A DNA stretch of 64,000 nt. It comes from Bog-159 sp049511415. GTDB taxonomy: Bacteria; Acidobacteriota; Terriglobia; Bryobacterales; Bryobacteraceae. Below, piece by piece: positions 53,246-62,071 of the stretch (position 1 is the first letter of the stretch; every line of letters starts with the position of its first letter). Under the pieces are notes generated by a model that worked only from the letters and a program-made list of their open reading frames with translations, had not been told where the DNA came from and did no database searches. Location: contig JBEKYC010000005.1 in NCBI GenBank assembly GCA_049511415.1, forward strand, positions 1-64,000, given 5' to 3'. Made by a program: the position numbers and the translations under genes.

Positions 53246-53737
53246 TCAGTTGTTCGAGAAGTAGCCGAACGAGCCGTCGTCTTCCTGTTCGGTGTCGCCC
53301 GGCATGTGTACGGCGATCTCGTCGCCGATACTCAGAAACTCGTCGTACCAGTCTGGACGAATTTCATACACGTACATGCGGGCGTGGTGATCGAAGGCCA
53401 GTTCCAGCGAGCAGGTGACGCCCAAGTGTACGCGTAGCGCGCGCAGCCGGGCTTCCAGGTCGTGGCGTTCCTCGCGTTCCAGTTCGCACTCGCCCAGTTC
53501 CTCGATGGCCTCGTCGATCTCCGTGGACTCGAATTCCCGCGCTGCAAACAGAATCATTTTGCACCCGGTCTTGCGCGCGGTATCCAGGAACATCTGGTAA
53601 TCCGGGTAGCGTTCCGCGTCCCAAAGCACCAGCGGCAGGCCTTCCAACCCGCCCGGAGCGCTGCGGAAGATCGCAAATTCCGAGTGCTCCAGGTAAGCCA
53701 GGATCTCCTGCTTCAAGGTATCCAGATTCAGGTCCAT
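53246..53737 (-). CDS. Conserved acidic protein of unknown function
   Basis: A 163-residue soluble protein with no signal peptide. The start MDLNLDTLKQEILAYLEHSEFAIF and the long acidic/basic helix around IDEAIEELGECELEREERHDLEARL (a likely coiled coil, shown as two overlapping parts) are the main features. The C-terminus (DWYDEFLSIGDEIAVHMPGD) is acidic. I do not recognise a family. It sits between recJ and the BMC aldehyde dehydrogenase gene, both on the same strand, with gaps of about 10 bp. It may belong to either transcript. Confidence 0.75.
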   Translation of the reverse strand: MDLNLDTLKQEILAYLEHSEFAIFRSAPGGLEGLPLVLWDAERYPDYQMFLDTARKTGCKMILFAAREFESTEIDEAIEELGECELEREERHDLEARLRALRVHLGVTCSLELAFDHHARMYVYEIRPDWYDEFLSIGDEIAVHMPGDTEQEDDGSFGYFSNN

Positions 53738-53748
53738 AAATCCTCCGC

Positions 53749-55434
53749 TTAGGCCAACACCAGAATATCAGAGGGCGCTGCCAGATCGCGTGCCGCGGGG
53801 GTCACGATGGTCTTGGGACCGATGTAAATTTTACGGGAATGCTTGATCGCGCTGCGTACGTCTTCCTCGCACACGAAATCCACGATTTGCGGCTTGGGAG
53901 TCTCCGGAGTGGAGTGTCCGCAAGCACAGCCGGCGGACGGCACAAGCGCCGCCGGAGGTGGTGCGGGTGTTACCGGGGCTGGCACGGGACTGCTACGGCG
54001 CGCCAGGAAGCGATTCACGACGTCCGCCGCCAAAGGCCCGGCTGCCGCCGTGGGCGCCTGGTTATCGAACGCTTCGGCCGGCGTGCGCACCGCGTAGGCC
54101 AGCCGCTTGATGTTGTAGAGATGCTGCGGGCCGACATTATCGCTGGTGATGTTTCCTGCCGCCGCGCCGCAACCGAGCGTCATGGAAGGAAACACGTTCG
54201 TGGTAATGCCCGTGGATCCCTGGGGCGTGGGAGTGTTCACCAGCACGCGGTTGGCCGGCATGCGTTCCGCATACGCGCGAATCCGCGCATCGTCCTGCGA
54301 GTAAATGCCGCAGGTGTGCCCCAGCCCGCCGAATCGCAGCAGGCTCTCGCAAATGTCCATGCCGGCGGCGAAATCCTTCACCCAGTAGACCGCCAGCACC
54401 GGGGATAGCTTCTCCATCGACAGCGGATGCTGCTTGCCCACGCCATCCAGTTCCACCACCAGAATGGATGTTTCGGCTGGCACGGCGAAGCCTGCCATGT
54501 TGGCGATCTTGGCCGGCGCCTGTCCCACGCACGCCGGATTGACGGTCCAGTTGGGCGTAACCAGCAAGCGTCCCAGCGCCTGCTTTTGATCCGCCGTGCA
54601 GAAGTGCGCCTTGCCCGCTTTCAACTCCGCCAGCACCTGCGCCTTCATCGCCTCGTCGCAAACGATGGCCTGCTCGCTGGAGCAGACCGTGCCGTAATCG
54701 AACGATTTTCCCTCGATCACCTTGGCAATCGCGTCGCGCACGTCGGCCGTCCGTTCAATCAGCACGGGCACATTCCCAGGACCTACACCGAACGCCGGTT
54801 TGCCGCTGGAGTATGCCGCGCGCACGATACCGTGGCCGCCAGTCGAGAGAATCACCCCGGTGCGCTCATGGCGCATCAGGGCATTGGTTCCGTCCAGGCT
54901 GGCGTATCCCAGGCATTGGATAATGTCTTCGGGCGCCCCGGCTTCGAGCGCCGCGCGATACAGCAAATCGGCCGTGGCGCAAGTACAGCGCACGGCGCGC
55001 GGATGCGGGCTGAGCACGATGGCGTTCCCCGCTTTGAGCGAAATCAGGATCTTGTAGATGGCCGTGGATGTCGGATTGGTGGTGGGCAGAATCGCGGCGA
55101 CTACCCCCACGGGCACGGCGTATTCCACCATGCGCTCCTCGGGAACTTCGCGCAACAGGCCGATGGTCCGCATGCCGCGCATTTTCCGCGGCAGCAGATC
55201 CGCGTTCAGCAGGTTCTTGGCGATCTTATCTTTGACGTTGCCGTAACCGGTCTCTTCCACCGCCATCGCCGCCAGTTTCTCGGCGTGGGCGCGGCCAGCC
55301 GCGGCCATGTGTTCCACGATCGCATCCACGCGCTCCTGGCTGTACCCACGGTACTTCTTCCAGGCGGCGAAGGCCTTCTCAACTTTGGTGCGGACCTCTT
55401 GAATCGAGACGAGGTCTTTGTCTTCGAGCATCAC
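53749..55434 (-). CDS. Acylating aldehyde dehydrogenase, BMC-associated (EutE/PduP-like)
   Basis: A 561-residue CoA-acylating aldehyde dehydrogenase that converts an aldehyde with CoA and NAD+ to acyl-CoA. The catalytic Cys lies in DYGTVCSSEQAIV, and the nucleotide-binding part is around VGVVAAILPTTNPTSTAIYK. Compared with EutE (about 467 residues), a Pro/Ala linker and a terminal domain (VDFVCEEDVRSAIKHSRKI, then IYIGPKTIVTPAARDL) are added. In BMC aldehyde dehydrogenases such extensions often target the enzyme into the shell. The preceding shell gene overlaps its start (ATGA), so the two proteins are made together. Confidence 0.92.
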   Translation of the reverse strand: MMLEDKDLVSIQEVRTKVEKAFAAWKKYRGYSQERVDAIVEHMAAAGRAHAEKLAAMAVEETGYGNVKDKIAKNLLNADLLPRKMRGMRTIGLLREVPEERMVEYAVPVGVVAAILPTTNPTSTAIYKILISLKAGNAIVLSPHPRAVRCTCATADLLYRAALEAGAPEDIIQCLGYASLDGTNALMRHERTGVILSTGGHGIVRAAYSSGKPAFGVGPGNVPVLIERTADVRDAIAKVIEGKSFDYGTVCSSEQAIVCDEAMKAQVLAELKAGKAHFCTADQKQALGRLLVTPNWTVNPACVGQAPAKIANMAGFAVPAETSILVVELDGVGKQHPLSMEKLSPVLAVYWVKDFAAGMDICESLLRFGGLGHTCGIYSQDDARIRAYAERMPANRVLVNTPTPQGSTGITTNVFPSMTLGCGAAAGNITSDNVGPQHLYNIKRLAYAVRTPAEAFDNQAPTAAAGPLAADVVNRFLARRSSPVPAPVTPAPPPAALVPSAGCACGHSTPETPKPQIVDFVCEEDVRSAIKHSRKIYIGPKTIVTPAARDLAAPSDILVLA

Positions 55435-55724
55435 CCGAGCGATTTTTTGACCGGGCCGGCGCCTGGCAGCACCTTCTCGGTTTCATCATGCGGGCGGGGG
55501 ATTACATGCACCGCAACCAGTTCGCCGACCCGGCGGGCCGCGGCTGCGCCCGCATCCGTGGCAGCCTTCACGGCGCCCACGTCGCCGCGCACGCTGACTA
55601 CTACGTATCCGGCGCCGATGAATTCCTTCCCGGTGAGCACCACGTTGGCCGTCTTCACCATGGCGTCGGCCGCTTCAATCGCGCCCGTCAGTCCCTTTGT
55701 TTCAATCAGGCCAAGGGCCTCCAT
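55431..55724 (-). CDS. BMC-H bacterial microcompartment shell protein
   Basis: A 97-residue hexameric shell protein of the PduA/EutM type (single BMC domain). It begins EALGLIETKGLTGAIEAADAM and has the pore/edge segment VVVSVRGDVGAVKAATDAG, followed by VGELVAVHVIPRPHDE. The C-terminal tail is short. It is directly coupled to the aldehyde dehydrogenase. No pentamer (BMC-P) or trimer (BMC-T) gene and no signature enzyme (diol dehydratase, aldolase, alcohol dehydrogenase) occurs in the window, so this is a minimal or satellite BMC locus. Confidence 0.95.
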   Translation of the reverse strand: MEALGLIETKGLTGAIEAADAMVKTANVVLTGKEFIGAGYVVVSVRGDVGAVKAATDAGAAAARRVGELVAVHVIPRPHDETEKVLPGAGPVKKSLG

Positions 55725-55813
55725 CTGTCCTCCTGCGAAATGAATCTCTACCCTATCACAGAAACGGTAGCCGCGTACCAGCCCGGCACTTAGGAGACTC
55801 GGCCCATAACCAT

Positions 55814-55831
55814 ATCAGGAAAATACCTGAT
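55814..55831. promoter_or_regulatory. Palindromic operator candidate in a divergent promoter region
   Basis: ATCAGG and CCTGAT form a perfect 6-bp inverted repeat with a 6-nt AT-rich spacer, between the minus-strand BMC genes (start 55724) and the plus-strand zinc-finger gene. Its spacing and symmetry suit a dimeric regulator, but no regulator gene is next to it. Confidence 0.4.
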
Positions 55832-55886
55832 TAAAGTTTTAAAGATCGTTTTGTATATTTCTCTCGGAGATGTCTACAGATTTTTT

Positions 55887-56261
55887 ATGCCGTATCGTGC
55901 GGATGGTCATTGTTCAGTAGAGGCGTTGGAGAGCTATTCCTTAGGAAGGCTTGCACCCACCCGCGCCGTCCGATTGGAAGAACATCTCGTTATCTGTCAA
56001 GGCTGTAGGGACAGGCTCGATCGCTTGGAGCCGTTCAATTTCGTGCATGACACCGAAGACGGTCCGTTCTATTCGCGCATTACGCGGCTTCGATCCGGGC
56101 ATTTTTTCGCCCGGCATTGGAACCTGGTCTTGGAAGGCGGTAAGGAGTTCCGCTCGCACCAGGGCGCCCGCGCCTACCTGCTGCGATCGTTCTCCCAGAT
56201 GTTCCCCGAGCACATCTGTTCGAACGCCTGCGGCAGTACCAAGCCGGCGGCTAAGGACTGA
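55887..56261 (+). CDS. Zinc-finger (anti-sigma-like HC2) domain protein
   Basis: A 124-residue protein starting at the ATG at 55887. Near the N-terminus it has a zf-HC2-like module: HCSVEALESYSLGRL followed by RLEEHLVICQGCRDRLDRL, which gives the H-x3-C-x2-C metal site used by anti-sigma factors. No membrane helix follows, and the C-terminal part is basic and contains one more Cys pair (ICSNAC). No sigma factor gene is adjacent. Its stop overlaps the end of the convergent composite-protein gene by 11 nt. Confidence 0.7.
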   Translation: MPYRADGHCSVEALESYSLGRLAPTRAVRLEEHLVICQGCRDRLDRLEPFNFVHDTEDGPFYSRITRLRSGHFFARHWNLVLEGGKEFRSHQGARAYLLRSFSQMFPEHICSNACGSTKPAAKD

Positions 56262-59200
56262 TCGTCAGAGTGCCCGTTGCGATGTACCCCTGGTACGTCG
56301 CCGTAATGGTCACCAAAGTGGTTGAGGAGACCGAGCCGGTGACAAAACTCACCTTGGGCGATGTGCTGGCGCCCGCCGCCACCGTTACGCTTGGCGGCAC
56401 CGGAGCAGCCGAGGGATTACTGCTGGACAACGACACCAGAGCTCCGCCGGCGGGCGCGACACCATTCAAGCTGACACTGACATAGATCGTCTTGCCGCCG
56501 ATTGCCGAGGTCTGCGACAGGTTCACGGAAACCGGTACCAGAGGATTGACGGTCAGTGTGGTGGTAGCCGCGCCGCCATTGTACGACGCAGTAATTGTTA
56601 CCGGCGTGCTTGCGGTGACGGGCAAAGTGGTGATCTTGAATTGTCCGGACATCGTAGAGCCGGAGCTCACTTTGACATAGGAAGGAAGCGACACAATCGC
56701 CGGATTGCTGGCGCTGAGTAGTACGTCCGCTCCGGCCGAAGGTGCGGGCGCCAGGAGAGTTACCGTGGCGGAGAGCGACGTGCCGCCGGCGATCGCCGCC
56801 GAACTCAGATTTACTGAAGCCACGCCGTCCGGATTCAAGGTAAGCGTTGTGCTGGCGTTGCTTCCGGCCGCCGTGGCGGTGATCGTCACAGCGGTGGCGG
56901 TCGAAACATAGTTTGTGGTGATCGTAAACGGTGCGGATACCCCCGCACCGGCGGGAACTGTCACCGAAGCGGGGACCACCACGAGGCTGGGCCTGGAACT
57001 GGACAGATTCACAGTCAACCCTCCCGCCGGCGCCACTCCCAGAAGGTTCACGACGTTGGCCGTGGTGGATAGCCCGGCAGCCACGGTACTTGGCGATAGG
57101 ACTACCGAGCCGGGCACGGCCGGCAGCACGTTCAGCGTAGCCGTAGCCACCGTACCGGAAATACCGGACAAGCCGGCCGTAATCGTTACGCCCGTAGAGG
57201 AAGACACTCCCGTGGTTACGATGTTGAAGCCTGGTGACGCCGTTGCGCCGGCGGCGATTGTAACCGAAGCCGGCACTGAAGCGATCGCCGGATTCGAGGA
57301 CGAGAGTGTGAACACCAGACCGCCTGCCGGCGCGGCGGATGGCAGGTTCAGCGTATTCGCGCCGAGGGTGACGCCGCCATAAACGGCGCCGCCTGCGAGG
57401 CCGAATGAGGCTCCCAGCGGGTTCACAGTCAATACGGCGGTGCCCGTCGATCCATTTACCGTTCCGGAGATAGTCACCGGGGTAGTTGCGCTCACCAGCG
57501 AGGTGGAGATCGTGAAACTGGAGGAGACTGTTGCGCCCGCCGCCACGGGGACCGAAGCCGGCGCCGATGCAACCGCCGGATTGGAACTGACGAGACTCAC
57601 TGTCACGCCGCCCGGAGGGGCCGGGCTGCCCAACGTGATTGTGTTCGCGGTAACCGGCAGTCCACCCAGCGTGACGGTCTGAGACAGACTCACGGACACG
57701 CTGGACCCCGTGCCGGTGCCGCTCAAGTTCACCGTCTGGGGCGAGCCGGACGAATTAGTTGGAACACTAAGCACACCAGTTAGGTTCCCCGCAGTACCGG
57801 GACTGAATGTGATATAGACTGTGCAACTGCTGCCAGGCGCTACGGGCGCGGTGCAGTTGTTGGTTTGGGAGAAGTTGCCGCTCGCGCTGATCCCGCCAAT
57901 ATTGAGTAAAGCGCTCCCACTGTTGGAGATGGTAATGCTCTGCGTGCTGGTGTTGCCGACTGCAACATTGCCGAAACTCACGGACGCGCTGGAGAACGCC
58001 ACCTCGGGCGTTTGCAGCATGATTCCGATCCCGTTGGACGCCGGCAGTGTCACGGCCGCATCGATGCTGCCATCGTTGTTGAAATCGCCGAGAGCCATCG
58101 AGCCGGCCCCCGGAATCGAACCATATTGTAAAAGATCCGAGATGGCGACCGCGCCATTCACGGCCAGCGCAACCACGCTATCATCCGCGTTACTCGCCAC
58201 CACCAGCTCCAATGTGCCGTCGCCGTTCACATCGGCTGCCGCCACCGACACCGGGTTCGGCGAAAGACGCGCGGTCTGCGACGGTCCGAGACTGAAGGTG
58301 CCATTTCCATTCCCCATGTACACCGACAGGGTTTGCGCCTGGCTGTTCACCGCGGCCAGATCCAGCTTTCCATCCCCGTTGAAATCGGCTGTCACCAGCG
58401 ATACGGAGTCACCGGTGGCATAGGCGACTCCCGGAAGATAGGAGCCGTCTCCATGGTTTAGCAGAACGGTTAGACTGCCGCCGGGAGTAATGTCATTGGC
58501 AACGGCTAAATCGGGCTTGCCGTCTCCGTTAAAATCCGCGGCCACCAGCGCCATCGGATTCGGGCCGGCTGGATAATCGACATGTGCGGCAAACGTCCCG
58601 TCGCCATTGCCCAGCAATACGGAAACCGTGTTATCCGACGTATTCACCACTGCCAGATCCAGGTTGCCATCGCCATTGACGTCGGCCACCGCAATTCCAG
58701 CGGGTTGGTTGCCGGTTGCATAGGGAGTTTGCGCCGCAAACGCGCCGCCGCCGGTGCCCAGCAGAATGGAAACCGTGTTATCCGACCGATTAACTACTAC
58801 CAGATCCAGGATCCCATCGTGGTTAAAATCACCGGATGCGACTGCCACGGGTTGATTTCCACTAGCATAATCCACGTTGGGGGCGAAGGTGCCGTCACCA
58901 TTACCCAATAGGATCGAAACCGTGTTGATACCCGAGTTAGTGACTGCCAGATCGAGTTTGCCATCGGCATTGAAATCTGCCGAGGTTATAAACGTAGGTG
59001 ACCCGCTGGCCGGGAATTGGGAACTGTTGAAGAACGGCGCGGGACTCGGGTACGCGACCGGCAGCCAGGCGACATTGGATGACCCACCGCCCGGGCCGGG
59101 ACTCACCACGCTGACCCAACCGGTTCCAGGAGCAGCCAAATCGGTCGTAGTCAAAGAAGCCGTCAATTGGGAAGTACTGATATAGGTCGTAGTACGCGTG

Positions 59201-61926
59201 TTCCCGTTCCAATAGACCGTCGAGGTGGGCACGAAGCCGCTGCCGTTCACGGTCAGTGTCAGTCCGGATGTTCCCGGGACCACCGCGGACGGTAGCAGCG
59301 GCAGATTCACCAGAGGTACGGGGTTAGCTGTCCCGATGCCTGAGATCGAGATTAAATGCGGGCTATCCGCCGAAGCGTCCACTACGGTTACCAAACCTGT
59401 GCGCGATCCGATGGCTGCCGGAGCAAAGGCAACGGTAATGACGCAGTACCCGCCTGTGACAACGATGCTGCCGCAGGTATTCGTCTGCGTCGCATCGCCG
59501 GCCGCAATAATACTGGTCACACTTAGATTCCGCACGCCGATGTTCGTCAGCGTCACTGTTTGCGCCGCACTTACAGTCCCCACCGCTTGCGGAGGAAATA
59601 CCAGACTGGAAGTGGAAAGAGCCGATTCGATTTTGGGAATCGCGGTGCATGTGCCCGACAGCGAAATGTTCAGTGGCCCGCTGGCCGCGTTGCTGCCGAC
59701 GGTGATGTATCCCGCGCAGCTTCCAATGAGCGGCGCGGCCAGCATGGCGTTAATCGCGCAAGTGCCGCCGGGGATCAGGCTGGTCGGACAGTTGTTAGTT
59801 TGGGCGGCGGCGCCGCTGACGCTAAAGCCGGTGATCGAGAGCACCGAGGCGCCGATATTGCTCAGCGTAACAGTTTGCGGCAAACTCACCGTACCCGCAA
59901 TTTGCGGCGGAAAGGTCAGTCCGTATGAGGAGAGTGCCGCCAGCGGCGGAGACGCAACTCCGGTGCCTCCCAAACTCACCACTTGCGGACTGGCTATGGC
60001 GTTAGTGGTGATGGTAACAGCCCCGGTCTGTATGCCCGCCGCCGCCGGGTTGAAAGTCACCGAAATGGTGCAAGTCACGCCCGGCGCCAGACTATGGCCG
60101 CAGTTGTTGGATTGTTTAAACTGCCCGCCGGCTGTAATCCCGCTGATATTCAGGACTCCGCCAGAGCTGTTAGTAAACGATACCTTCTGCTTCGCGCTGG
60201 TAGTGGACACAAGCTGATGGCCGAATTCCAGGCTCTGTAGAGACAGCACTCCCGCCGGTCCGCCATTGGTGATGAAATAAGCGCCGCTCTGCTTCGCGTT
60301 CATCACCACCACCGGATTGCCGCTGCTATCCATGACCAGGGCGGCATCTCCGCCGGGCGTGTCATAAGGGTCCAGATCGTTTCCGGCTAGCGGCACGGCC
60401 CAAACAAGCTGCTGTGCGGCGACGTCCAACATGGCCAGGTAACCCAGGTTTCCGGGATACGCGGCCTCCGGCAACATCAGATATGGCTGCGTGGAACTGC
60501 CGTACTCGGTAAATATTCCGGCTTGCCAGTAAGTGGACGGGGGCGCCCCCATGGCAGCCAGGAGAGTGCTGACGTTGATTGTTTCCATCAGAGCGCCGGT
60601 CGCGAAATTGCGATGGTAAAGGTTGGGATCAAACCGAATCTGGTGCCAAAACCCGCCTTCCGCGCGGGGATCGATGGCGAAATTGCAGGTTACCGGCTGC
60701 TCCTGCGGGCCCAGCGCAATCTGGAAGAGAAACGATCCGGTAGTGCCATTGTCTTGCACGCCAAATATGGAGGTCCCCACGTTATCGGTCGGCACGATGC
60801 CGGCGCCGTCAAAATAGAGGTTATTGCCGACGCATAGCGGCGAAGCGCCCGAAGGGCCGTGAATCACCAGGTTCCATGCCGGAGTAATGGGACTGGTCAG
60901 GTTTGTCGGGTCGACGTCCAGAGCCCACAAAGCTCCATAGGCGCTGTTCGTTGTGAGATTGGTGAGTACATAGACCCGGTTGGGATAGCTGCCGTTGTTG
61001 ACGCAAGCCGTGTTGATGGTGGCGTAGTACGGACCGCTGTTCCCGGTCTGATACAAGTACGTGCTACCCACCAAAGCGCCGGTGGTGCCGTTGTAGAGAG
61101 CATTGGGCGCGGCGGCGATAAACACGGCGCCCACAGCGGCACCGCTCCCGTCGCCATTGATGATGACGTCCGGCGCCACATCGCAGTCCGTGCCTTGAAA
61201 CGTTGTGGTCACTGTGGTGATTGCGCCCCCCGAGATCGTCGCCGAAGCCGCTGCTCCGGGGCAATCGCCCCCTGCCAGGATCACGTTGGCGGTGGAATAT
61301 CCATCTCCGCCGTTGTATACGGTGAAAGCCAGGGTGCAGTTAGCCTGCCAGCATTGCGTGATCTGCTGCGGCGCCGTGCCGGTGAAAATCCCGCCATTCG
61401 GTGTCGGCACGAGACCAACGGGCACGCCTCCGGGCGTAGGCGTGGACCACGCCACGCTGCCATCGTTATTGAATTTGTAGATGTGCTGATCGTCTCCCGC
61501 CACCACACTGCCATCCGCCTGCATGATGGGCATGCCGGCGAAATTGTGATTGTCCAGCAGATCGCGGGATCCCCATACAATGTTGCCGTCCCCGTTGTAG
61601 ACGACCAGAGCATTCCAGGACTGCCGGTATGCGCAGGCTACGTAGGTTCCGTTCGATATGCAGCCGTCTCCTACCGACACGCCACTCTGCGATGTGTCAC
61701 TGTTTCTGACGTAAACGTTTTGACCGATTCCGGGCGGTGTCAGCGGCACGAAGTCGGTCATCTGCGCGTTGCAGTGCGCCATCGAGCACCATCCCGGCGC
61801 AGGCGTTACCTGCGCCGCCAGAGGTGCCGAAATCGATAAAAACGCGATCCCCACAACACTCGCGAAAGCCCAAGGCCAGCGAAGCGCGTCGGGGGCCGCA
61901 CCCCAGGTAAATCGGTCAAGCTGCAT
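56251..61926 (-). CDS. 1891-residue composite secreted repeat protein
   Basis: A very long exported protein (signal region AFASVVGIAFLSISAPLAAQ). In order it has a propeller-like N-terminal region (about residues 50-560, with a PQQ-like VVYNDGNIVW-type feel), three tandem choice-of-anchor-D (ASPM/HYDIN-like) beta-domains (about 570-865), and an IPT/TIG domain (about 870-960). Seven FG-GAP/VCBS repeats (about 975-1310, pattern D-F-N-x-D-G-K-x-D-L-A-V) follow, then another choice-of-anchor-D domain and five Ig-like repeats of about 95 residues, each ending with T-L-T-V-N-P. FG-GAP repeats bind Ca2+. Function is probably adhesion or carbohydrate binding. No C-terminal sorting signal was recognised. 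Confidence 0.88.
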   Translation of the reverse strand: MQLDRFTWGAAPDALRWPWAFASVVGIAFLSISAPLAAQVTPAPGWCSMAHCNAQMTDFVPLTPPGIGQNVYVRNSDTSQSGVSVGDGCISNGTYVACAYRQSWNALVVYNGDGNIVWGSRDLLDNHNFAGMPIMQADGSVVAGDDQHIYKFNNDGSVAWSTPTPGGVPVGLVPTPNGGIFTGTAPQQITQCWQANCTLAFTVYNGGDGYSTANVILAGGDCPGAAASATISGGAITTVTTTFQGTDCDVAPDVIINGDGSGAAVGAVFIAAAPNALYNGTTGALVGSTYLYQTGNSGPYYATINTACVNNGSYPNRVYVLTNLTTNSAYGALWALDVDPTNLTSPITPAWNLVIHGPSGASPLCVGNNLYFDGAGIVPTDNVGTSIFGVQDNGTTGSFLFQIALGPQEQPVTCNFAIDPRAEGGFWHQIRFDPNLYHRNFATGALMETINVSTLLAAMGAPPSTYWQAGIFTEYGSSTQPYLMLPEAAYPGNLGYLAMLDVAAQQLVWAVPLAGNDLDPYDTPGGDAALVMDSSGNPVVVMNAKQSGAYFITNGGPAGVLSLQSLEFGHQLVSTTSAKQKVSFTNSSGGVLNISGITAGGQFKQSNNCGHSLAPGVTCTISVTFNPAAAGIQTGAVTITTNAIASPQVVSLGGTGVASPPLAALSSYGLTFPPQIAGTVSLPQTVTLSNIGASVLSITGFSVSGAAAQTNNCPTSLIPGGTCAINAMLAAPLIGSCAGYITVGSNAASGPLNISLSGTCTAIPKIESALSTSSLVFPPQAVGTVSAAQTVTLTNIGVRNLSVTSIIAAGDATQTNTCGSIVVTGGYCVITVAFAPAAIGSRTGLVTVVDASADSPHLISISGIGTANPVPLVNLPLLPSAVVPGTSGLTLTVNGSGFVPTSTVYWNGNTRTTTYISTSQLTASLTTTDLAAPGTGWVSVVSPGPGGGSSNVAWLPVAYPSPAPFFNSSQFPASGSPTFITSADFNADGKLDLAVTNSGINTVSILLGNGDGTFAPNVDYASGNQPVAVASGDFNHDGILDLVVVNRSDNTVSILLGTGGGAFAAQTPYATGNQPAGIAVADVNGDGNLDLAVVNTSDNTVSVLLGNGDGTFAAHVDYPAGPNPMALVAADFNGDGKPDLAVANDITPGGSLTVLLNHGDGSYLPGVAYATGDSVSLVTADFNGDGKLDLAAVNSQAQTLSVYMGNGNGTFSLGPSQTARLSPNPVSVAAADVNGDGTLELVVASNADDSVVALAVNGAVAISDLLQYGSIPGAGSMALGDFNNDGSIDAAVTLPASNGIGIMLQTPEVAFSSASVSFGNVAVGNTSTQSITISNSGSALLNIGGISASGNFSQTNNCTAPVAPGSSCTVYITFSPGTAGNLTGVLSVPTNSSGSPQTVNLSGTGTGSSVSVSLSQTVTLGGLPVTANTITLGSPAPPGGVTVSLVSSNPAVASAPASVPVAAGATVSSSFTISTSLVSATTPVTISGTVNGSTGTAVLTVNPLGASFGLAGGAVYGGVTLGANTLNLPSAAPAGGLVFTLSSSNPAIASVPASVTIAAGATASPGFNIVTTGVSSSTGVTITAGLSGISGTVATATLNVLPAVPGSVVLSPSTVAAGLSTTANVVNLLGVAPAGGLTVNLSSSRPSLVVVPASVTVPAGAGVSAPFTITTNYVSTATAVTITATAAGSNASTTLTLNPDGVASVNLSSAAIAGGTSLSATVTLLAPAPSAGADVLLSASNPAIVSLPSYVKVSSGSTMSGQFKITTLPVTASTPVTITASYNGGAATTTLTVNPLVPVSVNLSQTSAIGGKTIYVSVSLNGVAPAGGALVSLSSSNPSAAPVPPSVTVAAGASTSPKVSFVTGSVSSTTLVTITATYQGYIATGTLTISP

Positions 61927-62071
61927 TTGGGTAATCCACCAAGGCTAGCGTAGGATTGTGTCGAAATCAATACCATTCGTTTCATTTTTTGGGGTCAATT
62001 CCGAGCAGTACCGCTAGGAATTCCTGGGCCCTTCCGTATCGCGTTTGGTTACTGCATGTTACGCTCGGCAA

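Noticed and set aside
52269..53264. 331-codon plus-strand frame over recJ
   Set aside because: His/Arg-rich shadow; RecJ on the other strand is complete.
54427..55743. 438-codon plus-strand frame across the aldehyde dehydrogenase and shell genes
   Set aside because: Antisense shadow of two well-recognised genes.
60859..61839. 326-codon plus-strand frame over the composite protein
   Set aside because: No family features; the antisense frame is an intact repeat protein.
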